Below the pieces are notes generated by a model. It was given only the letters and a program-made list of their open reading frames with translations. It ran no database searches and had not been told where the DNA came from. From GMQP-bins7 sp963776565 (GTDB lineage: Bacteria; Actinomycetota; Thermoleophilia; Gaiellales; Gaiellaceae): a DNA stretch of 64,000 nt. Below are positions 15,909 to 25,384 of the stretch, piece by piece (the first letter of the stretch is position 1; each line of letters starts with the position of its first letter). The translations under genes were made by a program, and so were the position numbers. The stretch is taken from the NCBI GenBank assembly GCA_963776565.1, contig CAVZNF010000004.1, positions 310,001 to 374,000 on the forward strand, in the 5' to 3' direction.

Positions 15909-16409
15909 TTAGTGAAGGTCCGTACAGCAGCGTTCGCGCGGCCACGGATCGACGACTTCCTCGAGCATGCGCTCTCCGAGCTCGTAGCCCGGCCGAGCGA
16001 GGGCGTACGCAATGTGCGCGTGGAGGCACTTCAAATGCGCCGGCGAACGCGAGCCGCCGATCCCGAGGTCGAGCGACGCTCCACCATCCGTGCCGCGCGA
16101 GTGGCCGGCGAGCTCGCGTCGGATACCGCGTTGCTCGCTCGTGGCCCGCTCCAGTGAGTCCCGCAGCGCCTCGTCCGCAGCCGCCGTGTCGCTCCAGCGC
16201 TCGACACCGCCTGCCGCTTCGAGGCGCGCGATCGCCGAGACCAGGTGCGGGCAGGTGACGTAGTACGTCGTCGGAAAGGGGTCGCCTTTGGGGTCGTACG
16301 GTTCCTGCTCCGTCACCGCCGGCAGACCGAAAGGGCAGCGGACGACGACTCTTCCGAAGGCGCGCGGAGGCCGCCCGAGCTGCCGTTCGACGACAGCGCG
16401 ATCGTCCAT
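15909..16409 (-). CDS. DUF501 domain protein
   Basis: This 166-residue protein of the DUF501 family is usually found between divIC/ftsB and the ppx/gppA gene in actinobacteria; function unknown. Family marks: RPPRAFGRVVVRCPFGLPAV at the N-terminus, TTYYVTCPHLVSAIARLE in the middle, and a C-terminal HLKCLHAHIAYALARPGY. Conserved Cys and His residues suggest a metal or catalytic site. The ATG is 6 nt after TAGGCT, whose TAG is the divIC stop. No ppx gene follows here; a hypothetical gene takes that place. Confidence 0.88.
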   Translation of the reverse strand: MDDRAVVERQLGRPPRAFGRVVVRCPFGLPAVTEQEPYDPKGDPFPTTYYVTCPHLVSAIARLEAAGGVERWSDTAAADEALRDSLERATSEQRGIRRELAGHSRGTDGGASLDLGIGGSRSPAHLKCLHAHIAYALARPGYELGERMLEEVVDPWPRERCCTDLH

Positions 16410-16415
16410 GAGCCA

Positions 16416-16421
16416 AGCCTA
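16416..16421 (-). promoter_or_regulatory. -10 element made from the divIC stop codon
   Basis: TAGGCT on the minus strand begins with the divIC TAG stop (16421-16419) and ends 6 nt before the DUF501 ATG at 16409. Confidence 0.45.
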
Positions 16422-16787
16422 CGGCCGAATGCCGTCGCCCGAGCTGCGAGCCTTGCGCCAGGCCGGGATGCCCTTCACCACGAACAGGCGCTCGCCCGGC
16501 TTCACGTAGCCGATTCGCCGCGCTTCACGCTCGATCGAGTCGACGTTCGTGGAGTTCACGAGCCGCAGCTCGAGCTCCGCCTTCACGAGGCGAAGCGTCT
16601 CGACGTCCGCACGGCTCGTCGCGAGGTCGTTGCGCGTCTCGAGATACGAGGCGATCGGCCGGTAGTAGAGGTAGACGCAGACGCCGACGATCGCGACCGC
16701 CCAGAGCAGCCGAAGACGGCGACGCCCGCTGCGCAGCTGTCTCGTCCGCCGTCCCGACGAAGCCTTCTCCTTGGCCCTCCCTGCCAC
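16419..16787 (-). CDS. Septum formation initiator (FtsB/DivIC family)
   Basis: This 122-residue bitopic division protein has a basic cytoplasmic N-terminus, one transmembrane helix (LLWAVAIVGVCVYLYY), then an extracellular coiled coil (about residues 50-85, SRADVETLRLVKAELELRL). The family motif ARRIGYVKPGERLFVV follows. FtsB/DivIC pairs with FtsL/FtsQ in the divisome. It lies downstream of pyk; in many actinobacteria the gene follows eno directly, so pyk is inserted here. The start is GTG. Confidence 0.9.
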   Translation of the reverse strand: MAGRAKEKASSGRRTRQLRSGRRRLRLLWAVAIVGVCVYLYYRPIASYLETRNDLATSRADVETLRLVKAELELRLVNSTNVDSIEREARRIGYVKPGERLFVVKGIPAWRKARSSGDGIRP

Positions 16788-16826
16788 GACGCCAGGTTCG
16801 GCGCGCGGTCGCGCAGCCCTCCCCGG

Positions 16827-18237
16827 CTAGGCGACGTCGACCTTGATCACGTTCGTCGAGCCGGGGATGTTCACGGCGGTGCCGGCGGTGAGGACGACGC
16901 GGTCTCCGGGCTCCACGATCCCGGCGTCGCGCGCAGCCGAGATGGAGCGTCCCCACAGCTCCTCGACGTCGGTGACCTCGTCGATCTCGAGCGGCGTCAC
17001 ACCCCACTCGATCGCCATGTGCTGGAGCGATGCGGAGACGTGGGTCAGCGCAACGACCGGCCTGCGCGGACGCAGGCGTGCGACGGCAGACGCGGTGCGA
17101 CCGGTGAATGTCGGCACGAGGATCGCCTTCGCTCCCAGCGCCTCGGCCAGGTCGCAGGCCGCATTCGACATCGCACGACCCACGGTCGGGTCCTCGAGCG
17201 CGGACGGGAGCTGGTGCCGGTATCCGAGGCTCGGCTCGACCGCACGCGCGATGCGCGTCATCGTCGCGACCGCTTCCACTGGATACTCGCCGACGGCGGT
17301 CTCCGCCGAGAGCATGAGCGCGGACGTTCCGTCGAGGATTGCGTTGGCGACGTCGGAGGCCTCGGCTCGCGTCGGCTCCGGACGATGGATCATCGTCTCG
17401 AGCATCTGCGTCGCGGTGATCGCCGGCTTTCCGCGGTCGAGCGCCTCGAGAATGATCTGCTTCTGCAGGAGCGGGACCTCGGCCGCTCCGATCTCGACGC
17501 CGAGATCGCCGCGGGCGATCATCACGGCGTCCGCGACGTCGAGGATCGCCTCGAGCTGCGTGACCGCCTCCTTCAACTCGATCTTGGCGATCACCCATGC
17601 CTGCGATCCGGCGTCCTCGATCCGCGACTTGAGCGCCGCGACGTCGAGGTACGTGCGGACGAACGACAGCGCCACGTAGTCGACCCCGAGCCCGAGCGCG
17701 AACTCGAGATCCCGGAGATCCTTCTCGGTCAGCGAGGGGACGGGAAGAGGGACACCAGGGACGTTCACGCCCTTGTGCGGCTCGACGACGCCGCCGGTCA
17801 CGACTTCGCACACGGCTCGCGCCCCGTCCATCCGGTCGACGCGCAGCCGGACGTGGCCGTCGTCGATGAGGATCTCGTCACCGGCCTCGAGCACCGAACC
17901 GAGGACGTCAGGCGCGACGGGGAGGTCGTTCGCGCCGCAGATGGTCCTGACCTGCGACGACGACGGACGTGCCCGTCTCGAGCTCGGCGGGTGCCTCGAG
18001 CTCGCCGATCCGGATCTTCGGGCCCTGGAGGTCGGCGATCAGCGCGAGCGGGCGACCCGCCTGCGCCTGGACGGCGCGAGTACGACGAGCGCTGGCCTCG
18101 TGCTCGGCTTGCGCCCCGTGCGAGAAGTTGAGCCGGACGCCGTCCATCCCCGCATCGACGAGGGACGCGAGTGTCGCCTCGTCGCTCGACACGGGGCCGA
18201 TCGTGGCGACGATCTTCGTCCGGCGATCCGAAAGCAC
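16827..18237 (-). CDS. pyk: Pyruvate kinase (frameshifted near 17941-17960)
   Basis: Pyruvate kinase makes pyruvate and ATP from phosphoenolpyruvate and ADP. The N-terminal frame (18237 down to about 17950) starts MLSDRRTKIVATIGPVSSDE and holds GVRLNFSHG and IADLQGPKIRIGE. The second frame continues ICGANDLPVAPDVLGSVLEAG, IDDGHVRLR, NVPGVPLPVPSLTEKD, the signature VIAKIELKEAV, MIARGDLGVEI and the C-terminal domain to 16827. Removing one base near 17941-17960 joins them at about 469 residues, normal for the family. The GTG start is 6 nt after TAGCCT, whose TAG is the eno stop. Confidence 0.9.
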
Positions 18238-18243
18238 TCGCCC

Positions 18244-18249
18244 AGGCTA
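18244..18249 (-). promoter_or_regulatory. -10 element made from the eno stop codon
   Basis: TAGCCT on the minus strand starts with the enolase TAG stop and ends 6 nt before the pyk GTG at 18237. Confidence 0.45.
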
Positions 18250-19521
18250 GCGCCCGCGGAACACGGCCCAGCCCGGATACACCGCTTCGTCACCGAGCTC
18301 CTCCTCGATCCGCAGGAGCTGGTTGTACTTCGCGACACGGTCCGTGCGCGACGGCGCACCGGTCTTGATCTGGCCGGCATTCACGGCGACGGCGAGGTCG
18401 GCGATCGTCGTGTCCTCGGTCTCACCCGAGCGGTGGGAGATCACCGTCGCGTAGCCGGCGCTTCGCGCGAGCTCGATGACGTCGAGCGTCTCGGTGAGCG
18501 TGCCGATCTGGTTGACCTTGACGAGGATCGCGTTCGCGACGCCCTCGTCGATGCCGCGGCGGAGAAAGTCGACGTTCGTGACGAACAGGTCGTCGCCCAC
18601 CAGCTGGACGCGATCGCCGATCGCCTCGGTGAGATCGCGCCAGTCGCCCCAGGCGTTCTCGTCGAGCCCATCCTCGATCGAGACGAGCGGGAATCGGTCT
18701 GCAAGTGAACGGTAGTAGTCGATCATCGCCGAGGGTTCGAGCGTGCGGCCCTCGCCGGGAAGGTGATATGCCCCGTCGCGATAGACCTCGCTCGCGGCCG
18801 GGTCGAGCGCGATCGCGACGCGCTCACGGTGCCCCGCTCGATCGGCTGCGTCGAGAACGGCCTCGATCGCCGCAGCGGTCGACTCGAGATCCGGCGCGAA
18901 GCCGCCCTCGTCGCCGACGCCGGTCGCATGACCGCGCTCGTGCAGCACGGCCTTGAGCGCGTGGAAGACCTCTGCGCCGATACGGAGCGCCTCGGAGAAG
19001 GTCTCAGCGCCACCGGGGACGAGCATGAACTCCTGGAGATCGAGGCGATTCTGGGCATGCGCCCCGCCGTTGACGACGTTCAGCAGCGGCACCGGCAGCG
19101 TCCTCGCGCCGTCCCCGCCGAGCCAGCGATACAGCGGAGCGCCAGCTTCTGCGGCGGCCGCCTTCGCGAAGGCAAGCGAGCAGCCGAGGATCGCGTTCGC
19201 ACCAAGCCTGCTCTTGTTGGGCGTTCCGTCCAGGTCGATCAGCAGGTCGTCGAGCGCGCGCTGATCGTCCGCGGCGAAGCCGGCGAGCGCGCTCGCGATC
19301 TCACCGTTGACGTTCGCGACCGCTTTCAGCACGCCCTTGCCGAGGTATGCCGCGGGATCGCCGTCGCGCAGCTCGACGGCCTCGTGCTGGCCGGTCGACG
19401 CCCCGGACGGGACGGCCGCGCGTCCGAAGGCGGCCGACGCGAGCCGCACGTCGACCTCCAGTGTCGGATTGCCCCGCGAGTCGAGGAGCTGGCGTGCGTG
19501 CACCTGGGCGATCGCGCTCAC
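18247..19521 (-). CDS. eno: Enolase
   Basis: This is a 424-residue full-length enolase, converting 2-phosphoglycerate to phosphoenolpyruvate in the cytoplasm. It starts MSAIAQVHARQLLDSRGNPT and has VPSGASTGQHEAVELRDGD, the metal ligands in ALDPAASEVY, SIEDGLDENAWGDW and VGDDLFVTN, the catalytic Lys in ILVKVNQIGTLTET, and the signature VISHRSGETEDTTIADLAV. The ATG overlaps the mazG stop (ATGA). Next downstream is pyk, so consecutive glycolytic steps are adjacent. Confidence 0.97.
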   Translation of the reverse strand: MSAIAQVHARQLLDSRGNPTLEVDVRLASAAFGRAAVPSGASTGQHEAVELRDGDPAAYLGKGVLKAVANVNGEIASALAGFAADDQRALDDLLIDLDGTPNKSRLGANAILGCSLAFAKAAAAEAGAPLYRWLGGDGARTLPVPLLNVVNGGAHAQNRLDLQEFMLVPGGAETFSEALRIGAEVFHALKAVLHERGHATGVGDEGGFAPDLESTAAAIEAVLDAADRAGHRERVAIALDPAASEVYRDGAYHLPGEGRTLEPSAMIDYYRSLADRFPLVSIEDGLDENAWGDWRDLTEAIGDRVQLVGDDLFVTNVDFLRRGIDEGVANAILVKVNQIGTLTETLDVIELARSAGYATVISHRSGETEDTTIADLAVAVNAGQIKTGAPSRTDRVAKYNQLLRIEEELGDEAVYPGWAVFRGR

Positions 19522-20312
19522 GCGAGCCTCTCCTTCGCCCGCTCGTAGTACGCATCCTGTGCGTCGAGATCCAGGCGTCGCCAGTCGTCGCCGGCGTCGC
19601 CGGCGAGGTCGGCGGCGAGCTCGACGCGGCTCGTGAAGCGCCGCGTGGTCGCGCGCAAAGCGAGCTCGGGATCGACGTTCAGCCTCCGCGCGACGTTGAC
19701 GACCGTGAAGAGCAGATCGCCGAGCTCGTGATCGACGTCGGCGTCGGGCTCGGTCTCGGGAGCCGGGATGCCGGCCCGAGCGATCGCCTCCTCGAGCTCG
19801 CCGAGCTCCTCGCGCACCTTGTCCAGCGGCCCTGTGAGATCGGGCCAGTCGTAGCCGACGGTCGCAGCCCTGCGCTGCACCTTGCGCGCCTGGAGCAGCG
19901 CGGGAAGCGCGTCGGGAACGTCGTGGAAGATCCCCTCGCGACCCTCCTGCTCGGTCTTGATCTCCTCCCAGCGCTCCTTGACTCGACCCGGTGTCCGCGC
20001 CTCGGCGTCACCGAACACGTGCGGATGGCGCCGGACGAGCTTCGCGTGCACCTCGCGGGCCACCGCCTCGAGGTCGCCTTCACCGCGCTCCTCGAGCAGC
20101 AGCGCGAGGAAGTAGACCTGGAAGAGCAGGTCGCCGAGCTCACCGCGAAGCGCCTCGGCGTCACCGGCCAGCGCGGCATCGGCGACTTCGTACGCCTCCT
20201 CGACCGTGTGCGGAACGATCGTGCGCTCCGTCTGCTCGCTGTCCCAGGGGCACTCTCGGCGTAGGTGCCGGGTCAGCTCCTGGAGGTCGAGAAGCGCCTC
20301 CGCGAGACTCAT
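19518..20312 (-). CDS. mazG: Nucleoside triphosphate pyrophosphohydrolase MazG
   Basis: This is a 264-residue MazG that hydrolyses (d)NTPs to NMP and PPi, a house-cleaning role. It has two MazG domains. The N-terminal one has RECPWDSEQTERTIVPHTVE and the metal motif ELGDLLFQVYFLALLLEE. The C-terminal one has KVREELGELEEAI and DVDHELGDLLFTVVNVARRL. The ATG is 8 nt after TAGGGT, whose TAG is the stop of the repaired peptidyl-prolyl isomerase frame. The stop overlaps the eno start. Confidence 0.95.
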   Translation of the reverse strand: MSLAEALLDLQELTRHLRRECPWDSEQTERTIVPHTVEEAYEVADAALAGDAEALRGELGDLLFQVYFLALLLEERGEGDLEAVAREVHAKLVRRHPHVFGDAEARTPGRVKERWEEIKTEQEGREGIFHDVPDALPALLQARKVQRRAATVGYDWPDLTGPLDKVREELGELEEAIARAGIPAPETEPDADVDHELGDLLFTVVNVARRLNVDPELALRATTRRFTSRVELAADLAGDAGDDWRRLDLDAQDAYYERAKERLA

Positions 20313-20320
20313 CGGCCGAG

Positions 20321-20326
20321 ACCCTA
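20321..20326 (-). promoter_or_regulatory. -10 element made from the PpiC-gene stop codon
   Basis: TAGGGT on the minus strand begins with the TAG that ends the repaired PpiC frame and lies 8 nt before the mazG ATG at 20312. Confidence 0.4.
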
Positions 20327-21366
20327 CTGGGTCGTGGTGGGTTCCTCCGGAAGCTGCGGCGGCTCGTAGCCTGCCGCGTAGCTGACCTTGCCTTGTAGTC
20401 GGCCTTCAGGTCCTCGACCCACTTCTGCATCTCCTGGTTGCGCTTCTCCTGCAGGAGCGTGGTGCGGATCGACGCTCTGACCTTGTCGATGGGCGTCGCG
20501 GTCGCCTTCCGGACGTCGGAGACGGCCTCGATCACGTGGTAGCCGTACGACGTCTTCACCGGCTTCGAGAGCTCGCCGGTCTTGAGATCGAACGAGACCT
20601 TGTCGAACTCGGGAACGGTCTGGCCGCGCGAGATCGTCAGCTTCCCGCCCGAGTCCTTGCTGCCCGGATCGGCGGAGATCTGCTTGGCGAGCGTCGCGAA
20701 GTCGGCGCCTCCCTTCAGCTGCGCGTACACCTCGTCGGCCTTCGCCTTGCTGGCCTCGAAGTCGACCGAGCCGTCCTTGTTCTTCTCGGCGATCAGGATG
20801 TGCCTCACGTCGCGCGACTCGGGCGACCCGTACTGCGACTGGTTCGTGGTGTAGTACTCGAGAATCTCCTGATCGGACACCTCGACGTCCTTCGTCACCG
20901 CCTCGAAGATCTTCGTGGACAGCGCGGAAGATGCGTAAGCCGTCCTGCGCCACTCGGCTCGTGGCACGCCGGTCGCTTTCAGCGCCTTCTCGTAGTCTGC
21001 GCGCTTGCCGCCGAAGTTGGTCTTGATCAGCTGATCCTCGACCTTGTCGATGTCCTTCTCGGTCACCTTCACACCGAGGTCGTCGGCAGCCTGCTGGAAC
21101 TGTGCGATCTCAACGAGAAGCGCCACGTTGCGGGACTGGAAGTTCTGGTATTCGGGCGTCCCGGCTTTCGGGAACGCCTGCTTGCTCCGCTCGTAGCTCT
21201 TCTTGGTCAACGACATGTACTCGTCGAGCTGCTCCTTCGAGATGTCGGTGCCGTCGACGACGGCGACCGAGTCCGCAGGGACGCTGTCGGAGCCGCCACC
21301 GCACGCCGTCGCGGCGATCGCGACGGTGGCGAGGAGGAGCGCGAGAGTGAGTCGTGCGGCGGTCAT
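20324..21366 (-). CDS. PpiC/SurA-type peptidyl-prolyl isomerase lipoprotein (frameshifted near 20391)
   Basis: This is an extracytoplasmic foldase. It has a lipoprotein signal with a lipobox before Cys (LLLATVAIAATACGGG), a SurA_N-like helical region (ISKEQLDEYMSLTKKSYERS) and a parvulin domain (about residues 175-275, RDVRHILIAEKNKDG, FATLAKQISADPGSKDSGGK, YGYHVIEAVSDV). The open frame continues into mazG to 20161. Adding one base in GCC near 20391 gives KGKVSYAAGYEPPQLPEEPT and a stop at 20324. The tail compositions support the repaired end. Confidence 0.85.
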
Positions 21367-21452
21367 CAGAGCTCGTTTCTTATAGCCAAGGGGGTGTTAG
21401 GCAGGGGTTGCGGACTGTTCAGAAGCTGGGAGGTCACTGCGCGTTGGACCAT

Positions 21453-21476
21453 GAGAAAGGCCGCAGCTATGCGGCC
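21453..21476 (-). terminator. Intrinsic terminator overlapping the mfd stop codon
   Basis: On the minus strand a perfect 7-bp stem GGCCGCA/TGCGGCC encloses a TAGC loop, followed by TTTCTC. The TAG in the loop is the mfd stop codon. This is the clearest stem-plus-T-run in the window. It isolates mfd from the PpiC gene downstream. Confidence 0.65.
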
Positions 21477-24400
21477 AGACGGGCCTGGACGATAGCATCG
21501 GGCAGCTCCAGCGCATCCTTGAGCGACTCGACGCGCAGCGAGACCTCGCGCTTCTGCGTCGAGTAGATGAGTGTCGGCGCGACCCCCACCAGCGAGCGCA
21601 CCTCGGCCGAGCCAAGCGCGAGCGGGCCGACGGTGACGCGGCCACCGCGGAACACGAGATAGTCGGCGCCGAGTCTGGCGAGCTTCAGCTTCGCCTCCTG
21701 GATCGCGAACAGGTTCTCGACCGGCTCGGGTAGCGGCCCGTAGCGATCCTCGGTCGCGGAGACGAGCTCGCGCAGCTCGTCCTCGTCCTCCGAGAGCGCG
21801 ATGCGCCGGTGGAGGTCGATCTTCAGCGCCTCCGCCGCGACGTACGCAGCCGGGACGTAGGCGTCGACCCGCGCGTCCACGCGCACCGGGCGAGCTGCCG
21901 TGCGCCTTCGCCCCATGAGCTCGGCGACCGCCTCGTCGAGCATCTCGACGTACAGCTCGAACCCGAGCGCGGCGACGTGACCGGATTGCTCCGGCCCGAG
22001 CAGGTCGCCGGCGCCGCGAATCTCGAGGTCGCGCATCGCGATCTGGAAGCCCGAGCCGAGCTCCGTGTGATCGGCGAGCGTCGACAGGCGGGCTCGGGCC
22101 TCCGGGGTGAGCTCGGACGCGTCCGGGTAGAAGAGATAGGCGTGGGCGAGGACGTCAGAGCGGCCGACGCGACCGCGAATCTGGTACAGCTGAGCGAGCC
22201 CGAGCGCGTCGGCCCGCTCGACGACGAGGGTGTTCGCCTGGGGGATGTCGATGCCCGACTCGATGATCGTCGTCGAGACGAGGACGTCCGCGTCGCCGGC
22301 GAGGAAGGCGTGCATGCGCTCCTCGAGCTCCTTCTCCGACATCTGACCGTGCGCGACCAGGAAGCGGAGGCCGGGGCAGAGCTCCTCGAGCTTCTGACGG
22401 GCCTCGTCGATCGACTCGACGCGGTTGTGGAGATAGAACGCCTGCCCGCCGCGCGCATGCTCTCGCTCGAGCGCCATCTTGATCAGCTCTTCGTCGTACT
22501 CCCCGACGGTGGTTCGGACCGGCCGGCGTCCTGATGGAGGCGTCTCGATGATCGAGATGTCACGCAGCCCCGAGAGCGACATGTGGAGCGTGCGGGGAAT
22601 CGGGGTTGCGGAAAGAGCGAGGACGTCGACCTCGAGCCGAAGCGAGCGGAGCAGCTCCTTCTGCGCGACGCCGAAGCGCTGCTCCTCGTCGAGGACGACG
22701 AGGCCGAGGTTCTTCGGGATGACGTCGCGCGAGAGGACACGGTGCGTGCCCACGAGCACGTCGACCTTCCCCTCCTGGAACTCGGCCAGGACGCGCGTTT
22801 GGTCTGCCCGACTTCGAAAGCGCGAGACCATCTCGACGCGGACAGGGAAGTCGCGGTAGCGCTCACGGAAGGTGTTCCAGTGCTGTTCCGCGAGGATCGT
22901 CGTGGGACAGAGCACGAGTGTCTGCCGGTCGTTGAGCGCGACCGCGAACGCCGCCCGCACGGCGACCTCGGTCTTGCCGAAGCCGACGTCGCCGCACACC
23001 AGCCGATCCATCGGCCTCCCGGCCTCGAGGTCCTCCTTCACGGCCTCGATCGCCTGCAGCTGGTCGTCCGTCTCGCGGTACGGGAACGAGCTCTCCAGGC
23101 GCTCGAACCAGTCGCTCGTCAGATCGAGGGCCTGTCCCACCGCCTGGCGGCGTTGCGCGTAGAGCGCGAGGAGCTCCCCTGCGAGCTCCCGAACGGACGC
23201 GCGCGCGCGGCTCTTGAGGTTCTGCCAGGCCTTGCCACCGAGCTTCGAGAGCGACGGCGACTTCGCGTCTGCGCCGATATAGCGCGAGACCTTCGCGATC
23301 TGCTCGTGCGGGACGTAGAGCCGATCTTCGCCTTTGAACGCGAGGAAGAGATAGTCACGTGTGACCCCAGCGACGTCCTTCGTCTCGAAGCCGAGCAGAC
23401 GCCCGACGCCGTGATCCTCGTGCACGACGTAGTCGCCGACACGGAGGTCGGCGAACGACTGGAGGGCGCGGCCGAGCCGCGTGTCGACTCTCGGGGGGCG
23501 CTTGCGGAAGACCTGCGTGTCCGGAAGCAGCGCGACTCCGAGGTCTCGCCATACGAAGCCGCGCCGAGCCGGGCTGACGACGAAGGCGAGCGACGGCTCG
23601 GCCGGCAAGGCGTCGACGTGGTCCCGAACGATCGGCTCGACCTTCCGCAGGAGTCGCTGGGTCCGTAGTGCCTCGCCCTGGTGCGGGAACGTCACGATCA
23701 CGCGGCGTCCCTGCCGGACCATCGAGGCGAGCTCGTTCTCGGCTTCGGCGAGGCCGCGGGCGGCGATGGCCGGTCGCTGCGCCTCGAAGACGTGCGGTTG
23801 CGAGCGCGGAAGCGCGTCGAGCCGCGCAGCACCCTCGACGGCGGGCGCGTCGAGTCCCTCCTCTCGCCACACACCGACGACGTCGTCGAGCTGCCAGACG
23901 AGATCGGGCGGCCGGTCGAGCAGCGGGACGAGGTCGCTGTCGTCCTCGGCGAGCACAGCGAGCTCCGGGTCGCCGTAGGCCCGCTCGCGCGCCGGGAAGA
24001 CCACGGACTCGTCGACCGAGTGGAGCGCGCGCTGCGTGAACGGCGAGAACGCCCGGATCTGCTCGATGTCGTCTCCGAAGAACTCCACGCGCAGCGGCTC
24101 GCGGCCGGTGCTCGGGAAGATGTCGACGAGGCCGCCGCGCACCGCGATCTGCCCACGCTCCTCCACCCGCTCGACGCGTTCGTAGCCGGCGAGCGCCAGA
24201 GACTCGACGAGCGCATCGAGGCCGGCGCCGTCCGAGCGAGCGAGGTTGACCACGTCGGGTCGCGTCTCCCGGGGCGGAATGCCCTCGGCGAGCGCGCGCG
24301 CCGAGACGCAGACGAGCCCGCCTCGTTCGACTACTTGGAGCGCGCGAGCGCGCTCCCCGACCAGATGGGCGGGCGGCTCGAGGCCGGATCCTGCGTGAAC

Positions 24401-24661
24401 GCCGCGGCTCGGGAGCAGTGCGACGTCTGCCGGATCGACGTACCAGCCGACCGCCTCGGCGAGATCACGCGCTTCCTCGTCCTCGGCGAGGAGGCACACG
24501 AGCGGGCGGCCGAGCGTGCGGTGGAGCGTGGCGAGGAGAAGCGCGAGGACCGGCTCGGACACGCGCGCGTTCGCCGGGAAGTCGTCTGCGAATGCGCGAA
24601 AGCGTTCGCTCTCGGCGAGAGCGTCGACGAGCCCCGAGAGCGGTGAATGGGCTGGGTCCAT
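21467..24661 (-). CDS. mfd: Transcription-repair coupling factor Mfd
   Basis: This 1064-residue ATP-dependent translocase removes stalled RNA polymerase and recruits UvrA. N-terminal UvrB-like homology (GQIAVRGGLVDIFPS) is followed by the RNAP-interacting domain (LRVGDYVVHEDHGVGRLLG) and two helicase domains. Walker A is CGDVGFGKTEVAVRA, motif II is VVLDEEQRFGV, motif III LALSATPIPRTL and motif VI QIRGRVGRSD. A C-terminal TRCF domain (EDRYGPLPEPVENLFAI) ends the protein. The frame opens at 24733; the ATG at 24661 gives a family-like beginning. It is somewhat shorter than the common 1150-1200 residues. Confidence 0.95.
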   Translation of the reverse strand: MDPAHSPLSGLVDALAESERFRAFADDFPANARVSEPVLALLLATLHRTLGRPLVCLLAEDEEARDLAEAVGWYVDPADVALLPSRGVHAGSGLEPPAHLVGERARALQVVERGGLVCVSARALAEGIPPRETRPDVVNLARSDGAGLDALVESLALAGYERVERVEERGQIAVRGGLVDIFPSTGREPLRVEFFGDDIEQIRAFSPFTQRALHSVDESVVFPARERAYGDPELAVLAEDDSDLVPLLDRPPDLVWQLDDVVGVWREEGLDAPAVEGAARLDALPRSQPHVFEAQRPAIAARGLAEAENELASMVRQGRRVIVTFPHQGEALRTQRLLRKVEPIVRDHVDALPAEPSLAFVVSPARRGFVWRDLGVALLPDTQVFRKRPPRVDTRLGRALQSFADLRVGDYVVHEDHGVGRLLGFETKDVAGVTRDYLFLAFKGEDRLYVPHEQIAKVSRYIGADAKSPSLSKLGGKAWQNLKSRARASVRELAGELLALYAQRRQAVGQALDLTSDWFERLESSFPYRETDDQLQAIEAVKEDLEAGRPMDRLVCGDVGFGKTEVAVRAAFAVALNDRQTLVLCPTTILAEQHWNTFRERYRDFPVRVEMVSRFRSRADQTRVLAEFQEGKVDVLVGTHRVLSRDVIPKNLGLVVLDEEQRFGVAQKELLRSLRLEVDVLALSATPIPRTLHMSLSGLRDISIIETPPSGRRPVRTTVGEYDEELIKMALEREHARGGQAFYLHNRVESIDEARQKLEELCPGLRFLVAHGQMSEKELEERMHAFLAGDADVLVSTTIIESGIDIPQANTLVVERADALGLAQLYQIRGRVGRSDVLAHAYLFYPDASELTPEARARLSTLADHTELGSGFQIAMRDLEIRGAGDLLGPEQSGHVAALGFELYVEMLDEAVAELMGRRRTAARPVRVDARVDAYVPAAYVAAEALKIDLHRRIALSEDEDELRELVSATEDRYGPLPEPVENLFAIQEAKLKLARLGADYLVFRGGRVTVGPLALGSAEVRSLVGVAPTLIYSTQKREVSLRVESLKDALELPDAIVQARLAA

Positions 24662-24778
24662 GCGGCTGGCGGGAATTGCGTCCCGCGGGGTGATCGTAGC
24701 GCCGTCATTCCCGCGCCGTCCCCCACCCATCACCCCGTGGCCCGCGACGACGTGCGCGAAGCGGGCGACCGCGGTGCG

Positions 24779-25381
24779 CTAGCTCCGTTCGTTGAAGCGG
24801 CGCTGTGCTTCCTCGAGACCTTCGGCGACGACGACCTCGACCGCATCGGCCGCCCGCGCGACGATCCCGTCCCGATCCTCGTGCGCCTCGAACGGCGAGA
24901 GCACGAAATCCGCCACATCGCGCGGATCGCCTCGGCCGGGCCGTCCGACACCGACACGCAGGCGCACGAAGTCGGGCGTACCGAGCACCTGCGCGATCGA
25001 GCGAAGCCCGTTGTGCCCCGCAAGGCCGCCACCCGCGCGTGCCTGCAAGCGGCCGAACTCGAGATCGACGTCGTCGTGCACGACGAGCACATCCGCCGGC
25101 TCGACCTTGTAGAAGCGCGCGGCCGCGGCGATCGAGCGTCCCGAGTCGTTCATGTACGTCTCCGGCTCGAGGAGCGCCAGCCGGTGATCTTCGATCCGAA
25201 CGTCCGCGATGCGGCCGTTGAACTTGGATCGAAAGGACGCCGCGTGCCGCCTCCCGAGCTCGTCGACGACCATCCAGCCGACGTTGTGCCGGTCACGCTC
25301 GTGGCGCGGGCCAGGGTTGCCGAGGCCTGCGACGAGCAACTCGAGCGTCGAGGCTGACTCGCCCCGACGGAAGAGGCGCAC
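24779..25381 (-). CDS. pth: Peptidyl-tRNA hydrolase
   Basis: This 200-residue Pth releases tRNA from stalled peptidyl-tRNA. Motifs: LVAGLGNPGPRHERDRHNVG with the catalytic His, LLEPETYMNDSG, VVHDDVDLEFGR, and GGLAGHNGLRSIAQ. There is a short N-terminal extension (MRLFRRGESAST). The GTG start is 3 bases after the rplY stop, the usual rplY-pth pair. About 117 bases without a gene separate it from mfd; that gap holds a weak GCGGGA/TCCCGC stem and nothing else I recognise. Confidence 0.95.
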   Translation of the reverse strand: MRLFRRGESASTLELLVAGLGNPGPRHERDRHNVGWMVVDELGRRHAASFRSKFNGRIADVRIEDHRLALLEPETYMNDSGRSIAAAARFYKVEPADVLVVHDDVDLEFGRLQARAGGGLAGHNGLRSIAQVLGTPDFVRLRVGVGRPGRGDPRDVADFVLSPFEAHEDRDGIVARAADAVEVVVAEGLEEAQRRFNERS

Positions 25382-25384
25382 TGA

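Noticed and set aside
20161..20398. Extended C-terminus of the PpiC lipoprotein overlapping mazG
   Set aside because: The tail is Arg/Pro noise; the alternative frame gives a sensible end at 20324 that also supplies the mazG -10 TAG.
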